Positions 60,705 through 64,000 of a stretch of 64,000 nt of DNA are shown here, piece after piece (the stretch's first letter is position 1; every line of letters starts with the position of its first letter). The position numbers were made by a program, and so were the translations under genes. The notes beneath the pieces were generated by a model. It made no database searches and had not been told where the DNA came from. It saw only the letters and a program-made list of their open reading frames with translations. The stretch covers positions 1 to 64,000 of the forward strand of contig CADAZU010000004.1 of the NCBI GenBank assembly GCA_902792535.1. The letters are read 5' to 3'. Source of the DNA: an uncultured Bacteroidales bacterium. GTDB taxonomy: Bacteria > Bacteroidota > Bacteroidia > Bacteroidales > Paludibacteraceae.

Positions 60705-61186
60705 TCCTCCCCCTCCGCTTCCGCTCCGGGGATATAGCGCTTCAGCACACGCGCCACGCCGGTAGTCCAGTTGTTGATCGAGTCCTGGTCCATCTGCAGA
60801 CCGCTGATCATATGCACTACCTGATCGATCGGCATACCGTACCGCAGCACGCCGGAGATCAGACGGGCGTAGTTCCAGAACTCGCGGTCGAACTTGTAAC
60901 TCAGTCCTTCTACGGTCGTTTTGAACCCGCGGGTGTTGACGAACTGGAAGTCATAGCGCTTCGAGCCGTCCTCTTTGACCACTTTGATGATCTTGCCTTT
61001 GGTGACGCTCTTGGGTAACGCAATACCCATCTCGTCGTCCGCCAAGCCGGTGAAGATCTCATACGGACGGCCGTCTTTCAGACCGACAAAAGCGATCCAT
61101 TTGTCTTTCTGGTTCTGAAACCGCACGACGTCGCATTCCAGCTCCGTCGGGCGCTTTAATAGGGTGCTAATATCAGATGTATCCAT
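60692..61186 (-). CDS. Stand-alone protein resembling the C-terminal domain of class II ribonucleotide reductase
   Basis: 164 residues. LLKRPTELECDVVRFQNQKDKWIAFVGLKDGRPYEIFTGLADDEMGIALP and ISGLQMDQDSINNWTTGVARVLKRYIPG look like the tail of B12-dependent reductase NrdJ of Bacteroidales, where this segment follows the catalytic barrel. Here it is a separate gene with its own ATG, and no NrdJ body lies upstream. It might be a partner subunit or a nucleotide-sensing module. The tail is acidic (AEAEGEEVEN). Assignment is from memory of the NrdJ C-terminus. Confidence 0.55.
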   Translation of the reverse strand: MDTSDISTLLKRPTELECDVVRFQNQKDKWIAFVGLKDGRPYEIFTGLADDEMGIALPKSVTKGKIIKVVKEDGSKRYDFQFVNTRGFKTTVEGLSYKFDREFWNYARLISGVLRYGMPIDQVVHMISGLQMDQDSINNWTTGVARVLKRYIPGAEAEGEEVEN

Positions 61187-61202
61187 AATCTTGAATCTTT
61201 TT

Positions 61203-61236
61203 CTCCTCCCTTGAGGGGAGGTCGGGTGGGGTTATT
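61203..61236. repeat. CTCCCTTGAGGGGAGGTCGGGTGGGG dispersed repeat (copy 2)
   Basis: Hairpin CTCCCTTGAGGGGAG followed by GTCGGGTGGGG. Matches 47583-47618 apart from the loop. It sits in the gap between the thioesterase stop and the RNR-like start and touches the last codons of the thioesterase gene. Confidence 0.75.
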
Positions 61237-61996
61237 GTATTGTTATTTTTGCGGAGCAAGAGGTCTCTCCGGCTTCGTTCTTCTGCTGGTATTGCACGCC
61301 GTCCGGCGCAACGAGGTAATATGTATGCAACTTCTCGCCGAGCATGGCTTCTTTGGAATAGTTGATGTCCAGCCGCACTTTCTTGCCGTAGTAATCCGGC
61401 AGGTACGCGTCGGTCATGGCTTGCAGGTATCGGCAGGAGTTGCAATGCCCGTTGTAGTCGATGTCCGAATAGACTACTTTGTGCGTCTCGCAGCCGGTGG
61501 GTTCAGGGATTGTGGTCATGCGCACGCGCGGCATCTCAATCACTTCGCCGTCCACGCAGTCCGCAAACATCGGGTCGTCGAAGATATTGACGATCTCGCG
61601 TTTCTCCAGATCCAGTACCGCCCAGACGGACTTGCATTGCCCTATTAAGATCCATTCGTCCGAGGTCTGATTGTTGGTGTCTGACGGCTGAGAGCTGACT
61701 GCTGACGGCTTTGCATATATCCTAAAATCACGGGTGCTCAGCATGTGTGCGTTGCTCTCGATCCATGTCTCGAACCGCACTCTCTGGCAATGTGTCGGCA
61801 GTTGGTACATCTCCACGCTCAGCCTCGTCAGAATCCATGTCAGCCCCCGCGGGTGCAATGCCGCAATGCCGAATCCCAATTCGTCCGCCACCGTCCCTGC
61901 TACTTCCAGCAGGTAGTTCTCCAGGTTGAACAGCCGCAACTTCTTCTCCCCATCCACCTCCTGGTACTTAATTTCGTATTCGTAATTGTATTTCAT
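61232..61996 (-). CDS. Acyl-ACP thioesterase (FatA/FatB family)
   Basis: 254 residues with two hot-dog halves. The first holds VDGEKKLRLFNLENYLLEVAGTVADELGFG and WILTRLSVEMYQLP; the second holds the catalytic set in YSDIDYNGHCNSCRYLQAM (Asp, Asn, His). Releases fatty acids from acyl carrier protein. An insertion KPSAVSSQPSDTNNQTSDE in the centre of the first half comes from a micro-repeat at 61681-61712. Confidence 0.9.
   Translation of the reverse strand: MKYNYEYEIKYQEVDGEKKLRLFNLENYLLEVAGTVADELGFGIAALHPRGLTWILTRLSVEMYQLPTHCQRVRFETWIESNAHMLSTRDFRIYAKPSAVSSQPSDTNNQTSDEWILIGQCKSVWAVLDLEKREIVNIFDDPMFADCVDGEVIEMPRVRMTTIPEPTGCETHKVVYSDIDYNGHCNSCRYLQAMTDAYLPDYYGKKVRLDINYSKEAMLGEKLHTYYLVAPDGVQYQQKNEAGETSCSAKITIQ
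61681..61712. repeat. CTGACGGCTGAGAGCTGACTG micro-repeat inside the thioesterase gene
   Basis: CTGACGG, CTGAGAG, CTGACTG, CTGACGG in tandem, encoding KPSAVSSQPSD in frame. Confidence 0.75.
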
Positions 61997-62031
61997 CTCT
62001 AGTCTCTATACACTATACACTAAACACTCAA

Positions 62032-64000
62032 CTATTCCTTCAGCCATCTGTCGAGCCAACCGCGGAACTCGCGCTGCCAGAGGATGCCGTTCTGGGGTTT
62101 CAATACCCAGTGATTCTCGTCCGGGAAGATGAGTAACTCGGCAGGGACGCCGCGCATCTTGGCGGCATCGAAGGCTGCCATCGCTTGGTTGGCTAAGATA
62201 CGATAGTCTTTCTCGCCGTGGATACAGAGGATCGGCGTGTCCCATTTGTCTACGAACCGATGCGGGCTGTTGGCAAACGTGCGCTGCGCAACGGCGTTGT
62301 TCTTCTCCCAGTATGCGCCGCCCATATCCCAGTTAGCGAACCATTTCTCTTCGGTCTCCAAGTATTGCATCTCCAGATTGAAAATACCGTCGTGAGCGAT
62401 GAAGGCTTTGAACCGTCCGTCGTGGTGACCTGCGATCCAATAAACGCTGAAACCGCCGAAAGAAGCACCGACGCAGCCCAGGTGGTCTTTGTCCACATAC
62501 GGCTCTTTGCAGAACTCATCGATCGCGGTGAAATAATCCTTCATGCACTGACCTCCGTAGTCGCCGGAGATCTCTTCGTTCCACGCTTTGCCGAATCCCG
62601 GCAGACCGCGTCTGTTCGGCGCAACGATGATATAATCGCCGGCGGACATCATCATAAAGTTCCAGCGGAAGGACCAGAACTGGGAAACCGGACTCTGCGG
62701 ACCGCCCTCGCAATAAAGGATCGTCGGATATTTCTTCGCGGGATCGAAATGCGGCGGGTAAATGATCCACGTCAGCATGTCTTTTCCGTCCGTGGTCTTC
62801 TGCCATCGCGGCTCAACGATCGAACGCTCGATTTGGTTGTAAATATTGTCGTTCTCGTGGGTCAGTTGGTCCAGAAGTTGGTTATATGTGTCAAACGGCT
62901 GGTCGTAATAGATCTCCGTGTGCGCCATCTGCTCATGGTCTTTGCGGAACCATTCACGGATGTCCAGATGGTAGATCTCGTTCGCTTGACGCATGGAGTG
63001 ACCAAGCAGATAAGCTTGGTAGTCCGTCACATCGCCCAGTCCCAGATCCCACTGACCGTCCGTCAGTTTGGATGTCCAGCCGTCGAGGGTAACGCGATAG
63101 AGTTGCACGGTCGCTTGTTTGCAGGCGGTGAAGACCAGCGAGGTGTCGTCCAGCCATTTGTATTCATCTACGTTGGTGTCCATGGAACGACTCAGGAAAC
63201 GTTTCTCGCCTGTCTCCATATTGAGCACCATCAGCCGGTTCTCGTCGCTCTCATAGCCGTCGCGCTCCATGGACTGCCAAGCGATCCACTTGCCGTCCGG
63301 CGAATAGGACGGGTTGGTGTCGTAACCGCCGTTCGGCTCGGTGATGTTCTTGTGCGTGCGCGTACGTAAATCAAATAGGTATATGTCGCTGTTGGTCGAA
63401 ACGGCATACTCCAGTCCGGTCTTCTTGCGGCAGGTGTATGCGATCTCCTCGTTGTTCGGATTCCATGCCAGCTGCTCAACGCCGCCGAAAGGTTTCATCG
63501 GGCTCTCAAAAGCGGTGCCTTCAAGGATGTTATACCCTTCGCCGAGTTGGGCGGATTTCATCCGCTCGCCCTCGCCGTAATACTCGGTCTGAAGCTCATA
63601 CACGAACGGCTGAGGAGCGGTCTCTGTCCACTCGTCCCAGTGTTTGTACATCAAATCCTCGTGCATGTGACCCGTCGCCAGCGGCAGATCCGGATATTTG
63701 TCCGCGGTCGAAGGAACGGTCTTGACCTGCTTGACCAGAATGACCTTGTCGCGCATAGGGGAGAGCAGGAAACCCTCGATGTCCTCCGCGCCGGATACCT
63801 CCACTTCCTCTTTGTCGCGGCGGATGAAGAGTTTGCCGCCTTTGAGGTAAGCGAGCGCACCGCTGTTGCCAAACCAAGCCGGTTCGGAACCTACGAACTC
63901 ATCGACCACCGCCATGTTCTCAAACGGATTGCAGATGCGGATCCATGTCGTGGAGCGGTTCTCCTCCACGGAATAATAACTCACGGTGTACGCCAGCAGA
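62032..64000 (-). CDS. S9 family (prolyl oligopeptidase/DPP-like) peptidase, 5' end outside window
   Basis: At least 655 residues; the frame is open to the window edge (LLAYTVSYYSVEEN), so the start and any signal peptide lie beyond 64000. The N-terminal part is a WD-like beta-propeller (AWNPNNEEIAYTCRKK, SYSPDGKWIAWQSMER). The alpha/beta hydrolase domain at the end has GASFGGFS (nucleophile Ser), IHGEKDYRI (Asp) and PDENHWVLKP (His). Resembles dipeptidyl-peptidase 5-type enzymes that feed on peptides in Bacteroidales. Confidence 0.93.
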   Translation of the reverse strand, partial: LLAYTVSYYSVEENRSTTWIRICNPFENMAVVDEFVGSEPAWFGNSGALAYLKGGKLFIRRDKEEVEVSGAEDIEGFLLSPMRDKVILVKQVKTVPSTADKYPDLPLATGHMHEDLMYKHWDEWTETAPQPFVYELQTEYYGEGERMKSAQLGEGYNILEGTAFESPMKPFGGVEQLAWNPNNEEIAYTCRKKTGLEYAVSTNSDIYLFDLRTRTHKNITEPNGGYDTNPSYSPDGKWIAWQSMERDGYESDENRLMVLNMETGEKRFLSRSMDTNVDEYKWLDDTSLVFTACKQATVQLYRVTLDGWTSKLTDGQWDLGLGDVTDYQAYLLGHSMRQANEIYHLDIREWFRKDHEQMAHTEIYYDQPFDTYNQLLDQLTHENDNIYNQIERSIVEPRWQKTTDGKDMLTWIIYPPHFDPAKKYPTILYCEGGPQSPVSQFWSFRWNFMMMSAGDYIIVAPNRRGLPGFGKAWNEEISGDYGGQCMKDYFTAIDEFCKEPYVDKDHLGCVGASFGGFSVYWIAGHHDGRFKAFIAHDGIFNLEMQYLETEEKWFANWDMGGAYWEKNNAVAQRTFANSPHRFVDKWDTPILCIHGEKDYRILANQAMAAFDAAKMRGVPAELLIFPDENHWVLKPQNGILWQREFRGWLDRWLKE

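Noticed and set aside
62218..63369. 383-codon plus-strand frame opposite the S9 peptidase gene
   Set aside because: Antisense shadow; the peptidase has its catalytic triad on the minus strand.

Overview
The window looks like a chromosomal segment from a member of the order Bacteroidales, probably a gut or rumen relative. The evidence is: promoters of the Bacteroidetes type (TTTG, 20 nt, TAnnTTTG) in front of many genes; type IX secretion genes (PorU, PorV); the GlsA/GlsB pair for glycine lipids; DUF3276 (PUR), DUF349, DUF4105 and DUF4494 proteins; a Bacteroidetes-type omega subunit; and lipoproteins such as BamD. No rRNA, tRNA, insertion sequence, integrase or CRISPR array was recognised.

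Layout. 1-5.8 kb (+): tail of an unknown protein, then a cell-wall glucosaminidase, a DUF721 protein, MutS2, a predicted beta-barrel protein and a metallophosphoesterase lipoprotein. 5.7-17.3 kb (-): a long tightly packed array reading NusB, YajC, YbbR, DegT aminotransferase, RpoN, PAP2-like, DUF4105, a degenerate phosphatase-fold protein, DUF4494, GlsA, GlsB and a YggS-HAD fusion. 17.4-23.3 kb: BpuR-like PUR protein (+), then CoaBC, omega, BamD, ApbE, two tandem outer-membrane barrel paralogues and a small protein (-).

23.3-36.65 kb is an AT-richer island, all on the minus strand. It holds decayed VWA lipoprotein copies, a small acidic protein, an SF1 helicase with an N-terminal coiled coil, a 2643-residue protein joining a cold-shock-like domain, a DEDDh exonuclease, a RecQ helicase and a UvrD helicase, a DUF1016 PDDEXK nuclease, and a WYL-regulator gene reduced to its two ends. 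I read it as a DNA-processing or defence island. The giant exonuclease-RecQ-UvrD protein with its partner helicase is the best candidate for an undescribed system.

36.7-39.6 kb (+): DUF349, FtsE, AroK, SufE. 39.6-50.4 kb (-): small secreted protein, IspF, PorV, PorU, FAH-like protein, Der, SlyD, LptD-like protein. 50.5-55.5 kb (+): M20 dipeptidase, a DUF4160/DUF2442 pair and an MmeI-like fused methyltransferase-nuclease, a second defence-type locus. 55.5-64 kb: unknown protein with an 11-bp repeat array in its leader (-), DUF2520 protein (+), MutY (-), HU, a 29-residue mS38-like protein and RNase G (+), then an RNR C-terminal-like protein, acyl-ACP thioesterase and a partial S9 peptidase (-).

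A second theme is a set of short tandem micro-repeats (units of 7-11 bp, several unrelated units). They lie between genes but also inside at least eight core genes (mutY, apbE, porU, lptD, mutS2, the FAH-like gene, the thioesterase gene, the M20 peptidase gene), where they keep the reading frame and encode low-complexity linkers.
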